In this document: one piece after another, positions 34,808 to 48,215 of the stretch
Layout of the letters: each line of letters opens with the position of its first letter
How positions within the stretch are numbered: the stretch's first letter is position 1
DNA from: Poa pratensis
Lineage: Eukaryota > Streptophyta > Magnoliopsida > Poales > Poaceae
Assembly: GCA_947311845.1 (NCBI GenBank)
Contig: CAMZMU010000034.1
Location: 90,276,723 to 90,340,722 of the forward strand
DNA length: 64,000 nucleotides
Direction: 5' to 3'
The notes under the pieces: model-generated
Databases searched by the model: none
The model's input: the letters and a program-made list of their open reading frames with translations, nothing else
What the model was told of the DNA's origin: nothing
Translations under genes and position numbers: made by a program

Positions 34808-36206
34808 TACTTACTAGTACTACGAGATATATGTCAGTACCTTCAGTTGCCGCGTCTCTAGTGATCGTGCCCCCGAGAAGGGCGATCAATTTTTCGAGAG
34901 CGTTCATTCGCGACTACAGGCACTAACATTGCCATAGAACAATAATTACCCAGCGACGACTACGGGCACTGACATTGCAGTAGAGAAATAATTACCCAAC
35001 GATGACTACTTCCCCAACAAGAACGGCTTCTTCATCGTCATGGATGATGCCGACAACACTACCAACGTGAATGGTTTTTCCACTCCATCGTGCGGCTTCC
35101 CGTCTGATTTGTTTGAGATCGAGTTAGAATTACTTTTAGTAGAAATCGGTTTAAAAATAGTAATTTCGTCTTTTTTACTAATACTTTCCATGACTATTTT
35201 AATTTCTACTTTGATGGTTATGGTTTATCTACTGTTTTCATGTGTTAAATCTTAAGGAGTATTAAACTATTCAAATAGGCAATTTTTCCCAGTTGGTATT
35301 TGTTGCTGCTTTGAGCGTTCGCCATTTGAGAGTCTGCATTATAAGAGATGATTAATGTGAGAAATACTCTCAATTGAAACCAAGACATTACTTTGATACC
35401 TCTAAGGGCTAGCCTAAAGAGCAGATTAATTATGCAAAGATGAAAACTTTTTAGAAAGTCGATACTCTTTTTAGAGGTGTTGTTCTCAGTGTTCTTGGCA
35501 CATGTCGTTGACTCATATTTATACATTGCTACTGGCAAGAAAATGCCGGTTGCGCTTGACACCAATTTCTGGGCTCTAAAACACAGCTACTGAGTTGTAT
35601 GTCATGAAGCAATTCTAGGACAACAAGATAACCGGTGAGCACTCTGTAGTTGAGCAAAATCGTGAGATACAATCCACTGCACATAATAGATTTGAGTTCT
35701 CTCTTACAAATCTCTTTGGGTATGTGCATGTGGAAGAAAAGGTGAGGGCAGAAGACACATGTGGTCGAGTTGTAGAGGTAAACCCTAGCGCCGATATGGT
35801 ATAGAAGAAATACTTCCAATCCAAAGTTCACGAAAGAGAACAAAGGGTTTATTCGTCGCCGGGCTATGTTTCCATCTCTCAAGACTGGCGCTAGACATTA
35901 TGTTGTTGAAAAGGCTACACGTAGCCCGGGCTACAAAGAGAGTTTTCTGGCACTACGAGAGCACTTCTACTCATTCTTCACTAACATGTTTTGCAAATGA
36001 TGATGATGATGATTAAAGAGAAGCGAATTAAAGGAATACGACAACAGCAGGCCGGACGGCAGGGGAGATTTAAATGAGCATCGATCGCGCGAACGAATTC
36101 CGCGCCGCGCTCTCGCGGCATCGATCAAGTGAGACAAAACGTGGGATTTGATGCCTCCTAGACTCGGGCCTCTCTAATTAAGAGAAGAAAGAGACGGCCA
36201 TGGCGT
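34808..36206. other. Intergenic, nothing recognised
   Basis: Mixed composition. Minus-strand ORFs at 35529-35882 and 35615-35824 are rearranged in the second copy by single-base indels and have no domain. Confidence 0.4.
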
Positions 36207-36395
36207 CACCGGCGGAGCTACATGTTACCAGCCGGGTGCACAGGCACCCGGGTAGGTTTTGTTTTTACCTTGTAATTAGCTAGAAAATCACAACGTGCAC
36301 CCCTGTAATCAATGGTTAGTGCACCCTGGTGAGCTAAATCACTACATAACACATGGTAGTGCACCCTGATTGAATTTGCTCTAGCTCCGCCACTG
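36207..36395. mobile_element. hAT-type MITE, 189 bp
   Basis: The right end is TAGCTCCGCCACTG and the left end CACCGGCGGAGCTA, matching the widespread CAGTGGCGGAGCTA end of grass hAT MITEs. CATGGCGT is repeated on both flanks (36199-36206 and 36396-36403), the 8-bp duplication expected for hAT. The copy in the second block is 49608-49796. Confidence 0.88.
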
Positions 36396-39300
36396 CATGG
36401 CGTGGCATGGTGCTCGATCGATTCGGAGTTTCCATCACCAAGCTACGATCTACCTAGACCAGATTCATATGCCCATGCATGCATATTACCGCACCTGTGG
36501 CTGCATCGCAATCGATCAAAAAATCCAAAATATCATATACTCCAAGCGAACGTCCCCTAGAAAAAATTAAATGCCAAGATCACGGTAAAACTCTACTACA
36601 CTACAAGCATTGCAGTTCATTCACACCTTTCGCATTTGACAAAGGGTCACGGGTGTTGAGCTGACTCTCTGTGTCAGTGTCGTTGTCACTGTGTCACATG
36701 GTCCTATCTTCAGATACATACATACGGCCAACGCACGCAGTGTCGATCGAATGCATGGAATTATTTACATGGCGGCCGTACAGTGCAGTTGGCCTGCCGG
36801 CCGGCGACCAACGCACATCGATCGCTGCAGGCAGCAGCGGCGGCACGAGCGGATGAGCTCTCGGTTTCAGAAGGGACCGGAGTAAGCAAGCCCGCAGCTA
36901 ACGGTGGAGCTTAATAATTAGACAGGCAGGGCCGTTCATGGCGTCACACAGGCCGGATGACAGGAACAACGGTCGACGGTGGGTGAGCTACCCTACAATA
37001 ATAATGCTTTCTTGACAGCAACTCGATCGTCCCGTCTGCAGCCGAGGAGCAGGAAAAATGGCGCGCTCCGTCCGTGGTCCTGCTTCAGTAGGGTAGACAG
37101 CTACTTCGATCGGCCAAGCTTCCATGACCAGCCGGCCGGCGAACATGAACGAACCCATCCAAAAAGTCCATTTCAGTTCATCATTAGCAGCCATATAAGC
37201 AACCATGCGCATTTCAGTTCCAAAGATCAAGGCAGATTAGTCTGTCATTACCACAAAACATATGCGTTTGGCTCGGCAAGATTAGGCAGTTTTTGATATT
37301 GCTGGCGAGTGCGATGCGAGCAGTGTCAGCAGCAAGCACGACTATGTTGGAACACGTACGGTCGAGCTGGTGGTGGACCGTTTCGATCTGCAGATTGGCG
37401 GACAGGGAGGATAGCACAAACATGAAATGCACAAGTGCTTGCTCATCAGGACGAAGAATGAATGAATTCTGATGGAACTGCTGCAGGAGATCCACGAGGT
37501 GTGCATGATTATTGATCTTCGTTTGTTCGTCACTGCTCATTCCGTTGCCTGTCAGTTTCAAACCTTGTAACTATTATCGGGTTCGAAGAATGTTACACTG
37601 GCGGTTAATGCATATGGAAATATGTATATAGTTTCACATGTCATTTCGATAGAGTTTACAATGGTCGTCAACTGATTTGCACTTCAATAAATTAACAATG
37701 GGGCTATATGCATTTTGTCGATGCAGTGTCCAAGCTCTTCCCTATTTCGAAAAAAACTGATTTGTACTTCTCATAACTAATTTTACTAAAGTATCTGTAA
37801 ATAGATGAACTATCAGGTGGGATCCACGATTTGGATGCTACAACATCATTCTAATTAGAATAAAAGGTTGTTCAACCTTCTAACCGAGGATGTAAGGATG
37901 CGGTGTGACAGAAAGTACTTTGTATCAAATATGTTGGGTCTAAGACCCTCTCAGAGGTCCACCAGAAACATGTGACTTATTTCTCGTCTGATTTTGTTTA
38001 GGTGAAGCAATCATTTTTCCATTTAGAACCTTCACTATATTTAAAGACGATTCAAAATAAGATCCCACGAAGACACCTGGCTAGGGATGCTCCTTCGAGG
38101 GTTAGTAACTAGAACTTCACCATATTGTTCGACACAAGTATCTTAAAATTAAAGAAGTTCTCAGAGTGGCGGGAGAAAATATGTCGGAAAAAAAGACCGT
38201 TGCACTCCTCTCTTGGGATGCAAGAGGCGATTCCATGGTGACCGCATGCGTTGTCCCGTCCCGACATAGCTAGCCAGCCTCTTTCCATCCCACGAGCAAT
38301 AGGGTGCTCGAATTTCGCTAGCAGTTGAGTGCTCTGACGACGAAGGTGAGGAAGTGGGCTCAAGCGATGCCGAGGAGCGTGCCCTCCAAGATATGGTTTT
38401 TTGTAGGTAAACCTAGGGCGTATTCTAATCCAAGACATTGTAGTTAGCCTGGATTGTGTTGTTAGTTCTGAGGAAGGGTTTAGTGTGGCGGTGTCATGTG
38501 GTCTTTTACACTAGGCATAGGTCATCGCCTTCAACAATGTTAGATACGGGGTGATGTCGGTGGCTACATGCGACCAAGTTCATGAGATCCCCCGCCCCGG
38601 CCCCCTCCCCGTCTTCATGCGCGATAGCTGTCGCGGTGACAGTGATGACCAGGGGTTCGCTTATGTCTCCACCACCGACCCTTGTGGCTCCTGCGTGTGG
38701 AGCTACTTGGTCAGGCTAGGGTTTGATATCACCGAGCCTAGATATGGTTAGACTTTGGGGTGTGGGGGTCCTTGGGTATGGTTAGATGAGCGCACTTTCA
38801 GGAACGAACAAACCCTCTCGTATCCTTGCATGTTCACCTACTCGCTTTAGTTCTTCGCGACTTGTCCCCCAACTCTACTCTGATGGCTCGTCAGCCTAGA
38901 TATGCCTCGGCCTTTCTCTAATGTCGGCTGAACCCATCTCTCTGCTACCCTTCCCAGTTGGAATCCTAGACTAGATCCTATGTTAGGTTACCTACCTCCT
39001 CTTCTGACGTGTGATGGCGGGAGGTTAGTTCTATGTCCTCTCGTTCTTTTGCCACAACTACTCCTCGCTCTTGCGCCTAGGTAGCAATGAATCGCGACCA
39101 GGATGACAATAATGTTGATGGTAAACGACCATTCGAGGAATTCTCTATTGGGAAGATCGAGTTCTCGATAGTGCCTCTCGGCATTTTTCCCCCGAGAATA
39201 ACGTACTTTTATAGAAACCAGAAGAATTTAGTTTACAAGACCGACCTTCCCTAGTGAGCAAGGAAACCAGTCAACAAAAAGAAAAGAAAAAACTCCACAC

Positions 39301-39719
39301 CTAAAGGCCGAGAGGCATTATTCTCCATCTAGGTATTAACTCCAACTCCTACCCTTCTCACAACTAGCAACAACTCAAGTTCTTCGACAGGCACCAACGC
39401 ACCTCAAACAGAATGTACCACCCTTTCGGTTGGATCACGGGTAACGTACGTGTACAGTGGTGAGACCTGAGAGGCGACCGAACCGATCGATCGAATGCCT
39501 TTCTCCAACGTGATCGACAGATTTCCGCGCGCGCACATCGATGGCGACCATGACTCGTGCTTCAGCAGCCATGCACATATGGCAACTGCATACTTCCAAG
39601 AAAAGAATGGGAGATTACTGAATACTGTTCATGGGTCAGATGCTCCCGTGGATTCCTCGGGAATTTCTAGTGCTGCCGCAATCTAAATACAATGATCGTT
39701 TCTGCCCAGCCAGCCAGGT
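36396..39719. other. Intergenic, nothing firmly recognised
   Basis: No ORF above 115 codons and none with a known motif. 38200-39400 has gene-like composition in places (for example 38551-38751) and may be a decayed gene or transposon, but no family could be assigned. Confidence 0.35.
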
Positions 39720-40110
39720 GTAGCTAGCCGTCTGTGATTGATCTGAGCCATCTAATTCACTGGTTTAGATGGATGCTTGGGTCGATGGTTGACGAGAGAG
39801 CTCGAGCTCCGGCCGTTAATTCAGCGGCGATCCATGGACGGAGCTGGCTAGCTTGCGCATTCACGCCGCCTAGCTTCTTGCTCTCGATACAGAGAAGATG
39901 GCGACGCTGAGGTGATTGATTGGGATGGGACACCTGACAGCTTACATGGGCAACACACATTTCCGTCACGAAAAATAAACTTGTGTCGCCTATCCGAGGA
40001 TCACAATCAATCAATCAATGCGAGATGATTATTAATTAGAGGGTCTCCCGTGATTAACTCCTGGACACGTTTTTTCTAATCGATCCGGATCCACCGCGCG
40101 CCTCGCATTG
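39720..40110 (-). repeat. Inverted homologue of 30160-30680
   Basis: Read on the minus strand it follows the same order of motifs as 30160-30680, without the Stowaway insertion. The minus ORF 39757-40014 (85 codons) shares MCVAHVS and PNQ..RRH with the ORF at 30384. The copy in the second block is about 53113-53500. Confidence 0.55.
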
Positions 40111-41151
40111 ATTTCAGTTTAGTTCGTTCGTTTGCCTTCAAAACATGTCGTACGGGGTGTTGCGTGACGTCACCATTCGATGTGTTGTGCTAGTTTTTAC
40201 TCCATATATGAACTTTGTTGGAGTGGTCAGTTACCCAGGAAGATACTCCATATATATACTCCCCAACCCCGCGTCTAACCCGCCGCCGGAGGTCCTCCCC
40301 CCCACTCCGTTCCGCCACGCCGCCGCCGGAGGGGAGGCCGGCAAAGCCGCGCGCAACCCCAAGGAAGGTGGCGGCGGGCGTTGTTTTCTTCGGTCGAAGC
40401 TTTCCGCGCGAGGATCTGGAGGCGGTGGTGGCTGCGGTTGCCGGCGTCGAGCGCGCGACGTTGAGGGCTGCGTGTGCCGTGGCGGTGAGGCTGCGGTGCT
40501 GTGGTGGCGGCGCCGCCGGTTGCTGGGGCGCGAGGCGGCGGGGCGCGGTCGGGCCGGATCTGGGCCACGCGGCCCGGCCCTGGGCGCAGTCGGGATGGCG
40601 CCGGCGTGATGTTGTGCTGCCAGCACGGGAGGCTCCTGTGCGTGTTGGGGCGCTGCGGGCAGGCTAGGGCGCGGCCCCAGGACATGGCAGAAGGTGCGGC
40701 GGCGGCCACCGTGGCAGCAGGCGCCACGGTATGGTTCCGGCGCGCGACGGCAGGAGCCACAGCGTCCCTCGGCCTGTCTTGCTGCTCCCGGCTCTTCGCG
40801 GGCAGAGCTAGCTCCGAGCGAAAGCCTTGCATCGACACCGGTCGGTGCCGATGACGGGGCGCCTTCGGGCGTCGTTCCCCTTCTTGTTTGCGTCATCGTG
40901 GAGCTTTGTTCCTGACCGACGTGAGTGGTTTCAAAATCTCCGGTGAAAACCTAAGCTCCCTCGGAGCGGGCGACGGTGACGAATGCCGTCACTTCCTTCT
41001 TGGAGGCGTCGCCTTGGAGTTAGTGGCCCTCGCGGTGTGTCGGTTTTGCAGCGGTTGGGCGGGATGACTGTGGTCGGGGAGGCGGATGCCGGGGTGGCGA
41101 CCCCGGACGGTGGTGGCACGTCGAGGCGGCGGCCTCGGTCCCTGTCGGGGA
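40111..41151 (+). other. GC-rich tract, possibly a LINE 5' region
   Basis: Very GC-rich from 40270. It contains GGTGAAAACCTAAGCTCC followed by CGGGCGACGGTGACG and CTTCTTGGAGGCGTCG, a series I associate with 5' leaders of grass L1-like elements. That association is from memory. ORFs of 150-220 codons on both strands arise from GC richness and are shifted by indels between this copy and 53500-54546. It ends where a gypsy LTR is inserted. Confidence 0.35.
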
Positions 41152-41644
41152 TGTAACCCCGGGTACCCCATAGTTAATGGTCTTGTTGGGTCATCATGAT
41201 AAAGAAGCAGTAAGTAAATAGGTAAAAGATAAGGAAAAAGGCAAAAAGGGCAACCTGGGCCGAGACTGACGTAGCCCAGGCCGGAATACATTCTCCGGGC
41301 CGACATATGCTTAAGTCGGTGTCCGTTGTCTCAGTTTGGGCCGAGATGTTGCTGACCTCAGATTGGGCCTCTGCCAGGCCGCAAGTGCTGAACTCGGCTG
41401 GGCCGAGTCTCTTCAACTCGGCTGGGCCGAGGCTGGCCTCCACTCGGCTGGGCCGAGGCTCGACTTACCTCGGATGGGTCGAGGTGCCCTAGACCTCGAC
41501 GGGCCGAGATATCCATTACCTCGGATCGGGCCGAAAGGCCACTTACCGAGGCGGGCAGGCCGAGTTTCCTCCCGCGACTCGGGCGGGCTCCCTCTGGCGG
41601 ACCGAGGCTGGGCAGGCCGAGGTTCCTACGACTCGGATGGGCCG
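41152..41644 (+). mobile_element. Left part of host gypsy LTR (first contig copy)
   Basis: Begins TGTAACCCCGGGTACCCCAT and is cut by the nested element at 41645. It contains three close copies of CTCGGCTGGGCCGAG (about 41394-41460). Same sequence as 54547-55038. Confidence 0.75.
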
Positions 41645-44600
41645 TGATGGCGTGAATCACACGCTCGTTGGGAGACCCCAAGAGGAAGGTATGATGCAGT
41701 TCAGCAGCAAGTTTTCCCTCAGAAAGAAACCAAGGTTATCGAACCAGTAGGAGCAGCAACTCTTCAGAAGGTTGTTGGTGTCGCACGGCGCAACACGATC
41801 ACAACGTGGAATCTGCACACAACACAATCAAACTACTTTGCCCCAACGAAACAGTGAGGTTGTCAATCTCACTGGCTTGCTGAAAACAAAGGATTAAACG
41901 TATGGTGTGGAAAATGAGTATTAAATTGCAGAGAATGAAAAAGGAACAGTTTGCAGTTTGTGGTTGTTTAATCAGTGTAAAAGAATGGACCGGGGTCCAC
42001 AGTTCACTAGTGGTGTCTCTCCATAAAAGATAACTAACATGTTGGGTGAACAAATTACAGCTGGGCAATTGAAATAGTGAGCGCATGACAATGCATATAC
42101 ATGACATGTTGACTACTATGATATTTAATTGGGCATTACGACATAATACATAGACCGTTATCCAACAGCATCTATGACTAATAATCCACCGCCGGGTTGT
42201 CATCCGAGTCCCCCGTTGGTATTAAGTTGCAAGCAACGGATAATTGCATTAAGTAAAGTGCGTAATGTAAACAAACACATATGCCCGTGGACATAGCATC
42301 GTTAGGTTATCCCTAGTGGCAAAGCACATCCACAACCTTAGAACTTTCTGTCACTGTCCCAGGTTAAACGGAGACATGAACCCACTATCTAGCATAAATA
42401 CTCTCTCTTGGAGTTACAAGCATCTACTTGGCCAAAGCATCTACGAGTAACGGAAAGCATGCAAGATCTTAAATAACATATAAGATAGATTGATAATCAA
42501 CTTGACATATATTCAATATTCATCGGATCCCAGCAAACACAACATGTAGCATTACAATAATATGATCTTGATCATGTAGGGCAGCTCACAAGATCTAAAC
42601 ATGATGGCACAAAGTGGAGAGACAACCATCTAGCTACTGCTATGGACCCGTAGTCCAAGGATGAACTACTCACGCATCACTCCGGAGGCAGGCATGGCGA
42701 TGTAGAAGCCTCCGGTGACGATTCCCCTCTCCGGCAGGGTGCCGGGAAGAGGTTCTGAACCCTCCCGAGCTAGGGTTGACGACGGCGGCGTCTCTGGAAC
42801 TTTTCGTGGATATTTGCTCAGGTACTTAGGGTTTTCGCGTCGGGGGGAATAAGTAGGCGAAAGGGCGGCGGCTGGAGACCCCCGAGGGGCCCACACCACC
42901 CAGGGCGCGGCAGAGGGGGGCCCGCGCCCTAGGTGCGTGTGGGGCCCCTGGTGGCCCTCCTCTGTGCTCCTTGCTCCGTCAGGTGGTTCTGGAAAAATAG
43001 GGACCCCGTGTAGTTTCGTCCAATTCCGAGAATATTTCCAGACTAGCTTTTCTGGAATACAAAAACAGCAGAAAACAGGAACTGGCACTTCGGCATCTTG
43101 TTAATAGGTTAGTCCCAAAAAATGTATAAAAGTGATATAAAGTAGATGCAAAACATGTAGCAATTGGTATAAAACAAGCATGGAACATCAAAAATTATAG
43201 ATACGTTTGAGACGTATCAGCATCCCCAAGCTTAGTTCCTACTCGTCCTCGAGTAGGTAAACGATAAAAACAAAATAATTTTTGAGGTGACATGCTACAT
43301 CATAATCTTGATCATATAATATTGCAAGGCACATGTAAATGAATGAAGTGATCCAAGTCAATGGTCTATAATTTGCTACCAAATAGATAATGAGTAAACA
43401 ATGAATCACACAAGCTAAACGTTTTCATGAATAGTACTTTCGAGACAAGCATCAAACAGTTTTGCATAAGTGTTAACTCATAAAGCAATAGTAGTTTAAA
43501 AAAGGTATTTAATCAACACAAAGGAAGAATTTAGTTTCAGCATTTGCTTCAACTTTCAACATATTTATCTCATGGATATTGTCAACACAAAGTAGTATAA
43601 CAAGTCCAATACATTGCATATAACGCATGTTGTAACAAAGTTGACACTAGTGTTTGCTTGTGGAAGACAGAAAGAATAGGAAAACTGACTCAACATAAAA
43701 GTAAAAGAAAGGCCCTTCGCAGAGGGAAGCAGGGATTAAATCATGTGCTAGAGCTTTTAGGTTTTTGAAAGCATATAGAGATTGCATAAAATATTTGATA
43801 CTCCTCCCAACCTTGCTAACACAAGCCATGGCTAACCGAATCCTCGGGTGCCTTCCATCAATCACATACCATGGAGGAGTATCTATTTTTGAGAGGTGTT
43901 TGTTAATTGTCAACGAATGGTAGCGGGTGAGAACAGTATTCTACCTGTCGAACGGACTTTTAAGAGCGGCTCCCATGAAGGACGTTATTTCTACCAGCAA
44001 GGCAGATCATCCCTCTTTCTCTTTGGTTTACACACATTCAGGTATTTCACTGTTTGTCATTGCTTACTGATGAATCAGGGCAAAAGTGTGAAGAGAATTA
44101 ATTGGTTAAAGTTGTAATTAATTGGGACTGGGCACCCCGTTGCCAGCTCTTTTTGCAAGTTATTGGATAAGCGGATGTATATGCCACTAGTCCAGGTGTA
44201 AAAGTCCACTCGACAAATAGAATAAAGAATAACCACACTAATTCCTCATGAGCTAGTAAACATTGACACAAAAAGGGAATAATAACATTTTGAATAATTT
44301 AAAGGTAGCACATGAAAAATTTACTTGGAGTGGCAAGGAAATACCACATATAGGTAGTTATGGTGGACACAAATGGCATGGATTTTGGCTCAAGGATTTG
44401 GATGCACGAGAAGCATTCCCTCTCAGTACAGAGTTTAGGCTAGCAAGGTTATGTAAGCAAACAAGAATATCAACCCGTACACCAAGTTTTATATGACAAA
44501 CATATTGCAAACGTTATAAGACTTCATACCGTCTTCCTTGTTAACCAAACCCTGTTATTAGAAAATATCTAGACCTTAGAGTACCACCGATGCAAACCAA

Positions 44601-46830
44601 ATTTTCAACAAGCTTTACGGTAGTTCTTCACTAATAGGCTTAACTCATGTGATGCACAATTTAATCATGATCTACTTGTTAACTCAAAACAATTGACAAG
44701 CATCAAGTTATCCATTTTAGTGATCTACAAGATTAAGCAAGTTTTTCCTTATACCAATTACCACATGCAACATTTTCTGAACCAACCAAACACCAATCAA
44801 TTTATTTCATCAACTCTCCAAACAAATATAAGTGAAGCAAGAGAGTACTTTCTACAAAAGAAAGCTAATAGCTCTGACAAGAGATACATGAAAACAAGAG
44901 CTAAAAGCTGAACAGCGCTAGATATGAATACTCAACAAATATAAGTGAAGAATAGGAGTATTCTCATGAAAAAGCGGAGCGTGTCTCTCTCCCAATCAAG
45001 AATGCTAGGGTCCAGTCAAGCTTTATTGAAAATAAAAGTGCAATACTGAAAATAAAAGCACACAGACGCTCCAAGAAAAGCACATATGATGTGAAAGAAT
45101 TAAAATATAGTTTCACTAGAGATGACCTGATAATTTTGACGATGAAGAAGGGGATGCCTTGGGCATCCCCAAGCTTAGACGCTTGAGTCTTCTTGAAATA
45201 TGCTGGGGAGATCCATGGGAGCCTCCCCAAGCTTAAGCTCTTCACTCTTCTTGATCCTATTATATCATCCTTCTCTCTTGACCCTTGAAAACTTCCGTCA
45301 CACCAAACTCAAAGTAGATCTCATTAGAGGGTTAGTGCATAATCAAAAATTCACATGTTCTATAAAGACGCAATATGATTTGTTACTTTAAACATTAGCT
45401 ACAGCCACTGATGTTATGTGAAGCTCTTCCACCCAAAAAAGAATTTCACTCAACACTAGTAAAAGAGAGAATGCAAAAAAAAAAAGGCATAATCTGTCTA
45501 AAACAGAACAGTCCGCAAAGACGAATTTTTTCGGCACTTACGACGCTCAGATCGAGAAACTCTGAACTAATGAAAGTTTCAGACATTCATAAAGATTACG
45601 CACAAAAATTTCAGATTTAATTAACAATCTGGTGATTTTAGGAATTTCGTACAGTGAACAGCAAAAATCTGTTTCTGCGCAGCAATCAAAATTAAGCATC
45701 ATCTTACATTAGAGGCTACTCTTGGCACAACAATGCGAGAAAATAAAGATACAAAGGAGTTGCTACAGAAGTAAACAACATCCTTGACTCAATAAAAGAA
45801 AAATTGCAGAAAAAAATAATGGGTTGCCTCCCATAAGCGCTTTTCTTTAACGCCTTTTAGCTAGGCACAAAGCATGCATCAAGTATTACCAAGTGAAGAA
45901 AGGTCTAATTCATCAAAAGCTTCATCAAGAACAGGGTTTGTCACACTAGGACTTTTCAGTTTACGTAATTCTTGGGAAGAAAATTTAAATAGACCATTAT
46001 GTGACTCCCTCAAGCTCATTGAACACGTTATCCTTTTAAACACACCCGTGGGTTTTGGTTTAGAAATTTTTGGCACATACATAAATTTTTGCTCTCTCCC
46101 ACAAAAGCCTTTTGCTTTTAGTTTTAATAGAGGTAAAAGTAGAACTTATTACATCCATAGCCTCCTCTAATTCACCAATCCTAAGATTTTGATTATCTTG
46201 AATAGTACTAGTTTCTAAAACAGCAATTCTTTCATTAATGGTTCCCAGTGATTCATCAACTTTGCTAGTACTATCAAGGAGATTTGGCAAATTTTTCTCT
46301 ATAGACTCCAATTCTTTATAACATCTTCCAAGGTGATCTCATTTTTAATGTTACTAACAGGTGGTGTTCCTACTAGACTCTCAATAATATAACTAGCTTC
46401 CAACGCAGGAGTACCAAGAAAGTTACCTCCCGTCAAAGTGTCCAAGACATATCTATACCAGCTAGTTATGCCAACATAAAAATTTCTAAGCAGGATCATA
46501 GTGAATATTTTTTAGTACACCTACGATGAGCATCGCCTATACCAAGCATCTTTCAAACTTTCTCCACTTTGTTGCTTAAAAGATCGAACCTCAACTTCAG
46601 GAACCGAAACATGATGAGCCGAACCAGACATGATAACTAACAGAAAACAAAACTGAAAATAAACTAAATGCAAGTAACTAATTTTTTTGTGTTTTTGATA
46701 ATTCAAAGCAAACAAGACAAAATAAATAAACTAAGCAAGATAAAAACAAAGTAAAGAGATTGGAAGCGTCAAACTCTCCTTGCAGAAGACTGCTGTCTCC
46801 CCGGCAACGGCGCCAGAAAAAAAAGAGCTT
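41645..46830 (-). mobile_element. Nested gypsy element, first contig copy, stopping at its right LTR
   Basis: LTR 41645-43219, then the interior to the primer site (46798-46815). The contig ends at the first base of the right LTR. The gag-like ORF is broken into 46521-46715, 46299-46499 and 46060-46311 (minus), partly by indels relative to 59436-60055. See the complete copy at 55039-61809. Confidence 0.88.
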
Positions 46831-46843
46831 NNNNNNNNNNNNN
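46831..46843. other. Assembly gap of exactly 13 Ns
   Basis: Thirteen undetermined bases between GAGCTT and ACTCATTTT. To my knowledge, Bionano hybrid scaffolding writes a 13-N gap where optical maps imply that neighbouring contigs overlap. The flanks do overlap by 13.4 kb. Confidence 0.98.
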
Positions 46844-48120
46844 ACTCATTTTACAATTCTTTTGGTGGAATTAAAAAAAACTTTGATGCATGCAAAATCC
46901 TATAGGATTGGAGTGTGCATCACATTGGAATCCTATAATTTTCCTATTTCTACGATTTTCCTATCCTACGAATGAAAGAGGTCCTAATTTTAATTTTTGC
47001 ATCTCATGCATACCTATGATCAGGGTAGAGATTTTTTTTGCCTATGACCACATGCTAAGAGACTGCATTGACATAGCCCTACTAGCAATGGAGTAACGAA
47101 ACACCTCGCGGACCATGCATTTTGAGAGATCGGTGTTGATGCTGATCATTAATCATCAGAAAATTAAGTAGTAGTTCCTGCACAATTTTGAAAATTTACG
47201 TGTATTCTAAGCACCGCGGATCTGAGTAACAGCTGCGGCCCAGACAGGGCAACCACGTAGTAGCAGCGATCTCGGTTTCCGCCGATCCATTCGATCGAGA
47301 AACAACCAGTCGGCCGTACTTGCTGCACAATGAACACTGACTGACGGAGGAAGAAGATGGCCGGAGGCGCACGCATGCGTAGATCGCTGGGCCGGGTGAC
47401 GACGGACGGAGGCCGCCGTGGCACGTAGCAGCAGCAGGCAGCCGCAATGATTGGTCCGGATTGCCGGGTTACGTCAGCATATTATTCCCTCGGAGACCGC
47501 GACGCCGGCCCTTGTCGGTTTGCGCGCCACAGTTAATTGCACTGCTCATTGGTACTACTCCAGCTTCCACGCCCATTAATTTCTCTTCTTCCCTCGGCGT
47601 CGTCAAGAGATGAGAGAGAGAGATGGCGCGCGGTGGGTAGCTTGGCAGGGTGGGAAAACGGTTGTCTGCAAGTAAGCTGCAAACGGCTCAATCGGCCGGC
47701 GGACACCGACCCGCAGCGATCCATCGGCGACGAAGCGTACGCGGCGTGCATCTCCGGTGAACGCGACGCCGGTCTCCTAGCTCGCCGGGTCGTTCGCCGA
47801 CGTGGACAATACGCGCAGCATCTCCTCCCGAGCGGTCGTGTCGACGGTGCCACGCGTGACGAGCCGATCGAATATAACCACGCACGCACGGCGGATATCA
47901 GGCAGCTCGCTCGGGGTAACACGACAAAACTCGCCTCCCCGATCGACGAGCCATTCATGTGCTTCGCTTTCAGGCTTTCAGCTAGACCCGCCGCCGTGCC
48001 TTGCGCCCAGTGCTGGCTCGTCGTCGCGTCTCCATCCATCCCTCTCCACCGGCTCCGGCCGGTGCCGATCGATACTGCGGGTATTGAGGAACCCATACGT
48101 CCAGACTTCACTGAATACTA

Positions 48121-48215
48121 CTCTCTCCGTTCCAAATTAGATGACTTCCATTTGTGCAGTCTACATACATCCACTTTTGCACAAATGGAAGTCATCTAAT
48201 TTGGAACGGAGTGAG
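48121..48215. mobile_element. Stowaway MITE (second copy of 34713-34807)
   Basis: Same 95-bp hairpin with TA flanks; probably the same physical locus. Confidence 0.9.

Larger units (their letters stand above)
33435..46830. repeat. First copy of the 13.4 kb repeated block (end of left contig)
   Basis: Collinear over its whole length with 46844-60233. The offset starts at 13409 and drifts by only a few bases through small indels. It is followed directly by a 13-base N gap. Best read as the same genomic sequence assembled twice. Confidence 0.97.

Noticed and set aside
47533..48199. Long overlapping ORFs of 220 codons (plus) and 192 codons (minus)
   Set aside because: They lie on opposite strands of the same GC-rich DNA, lack domains, and both are broken by one base in the other copy (34124-34791).
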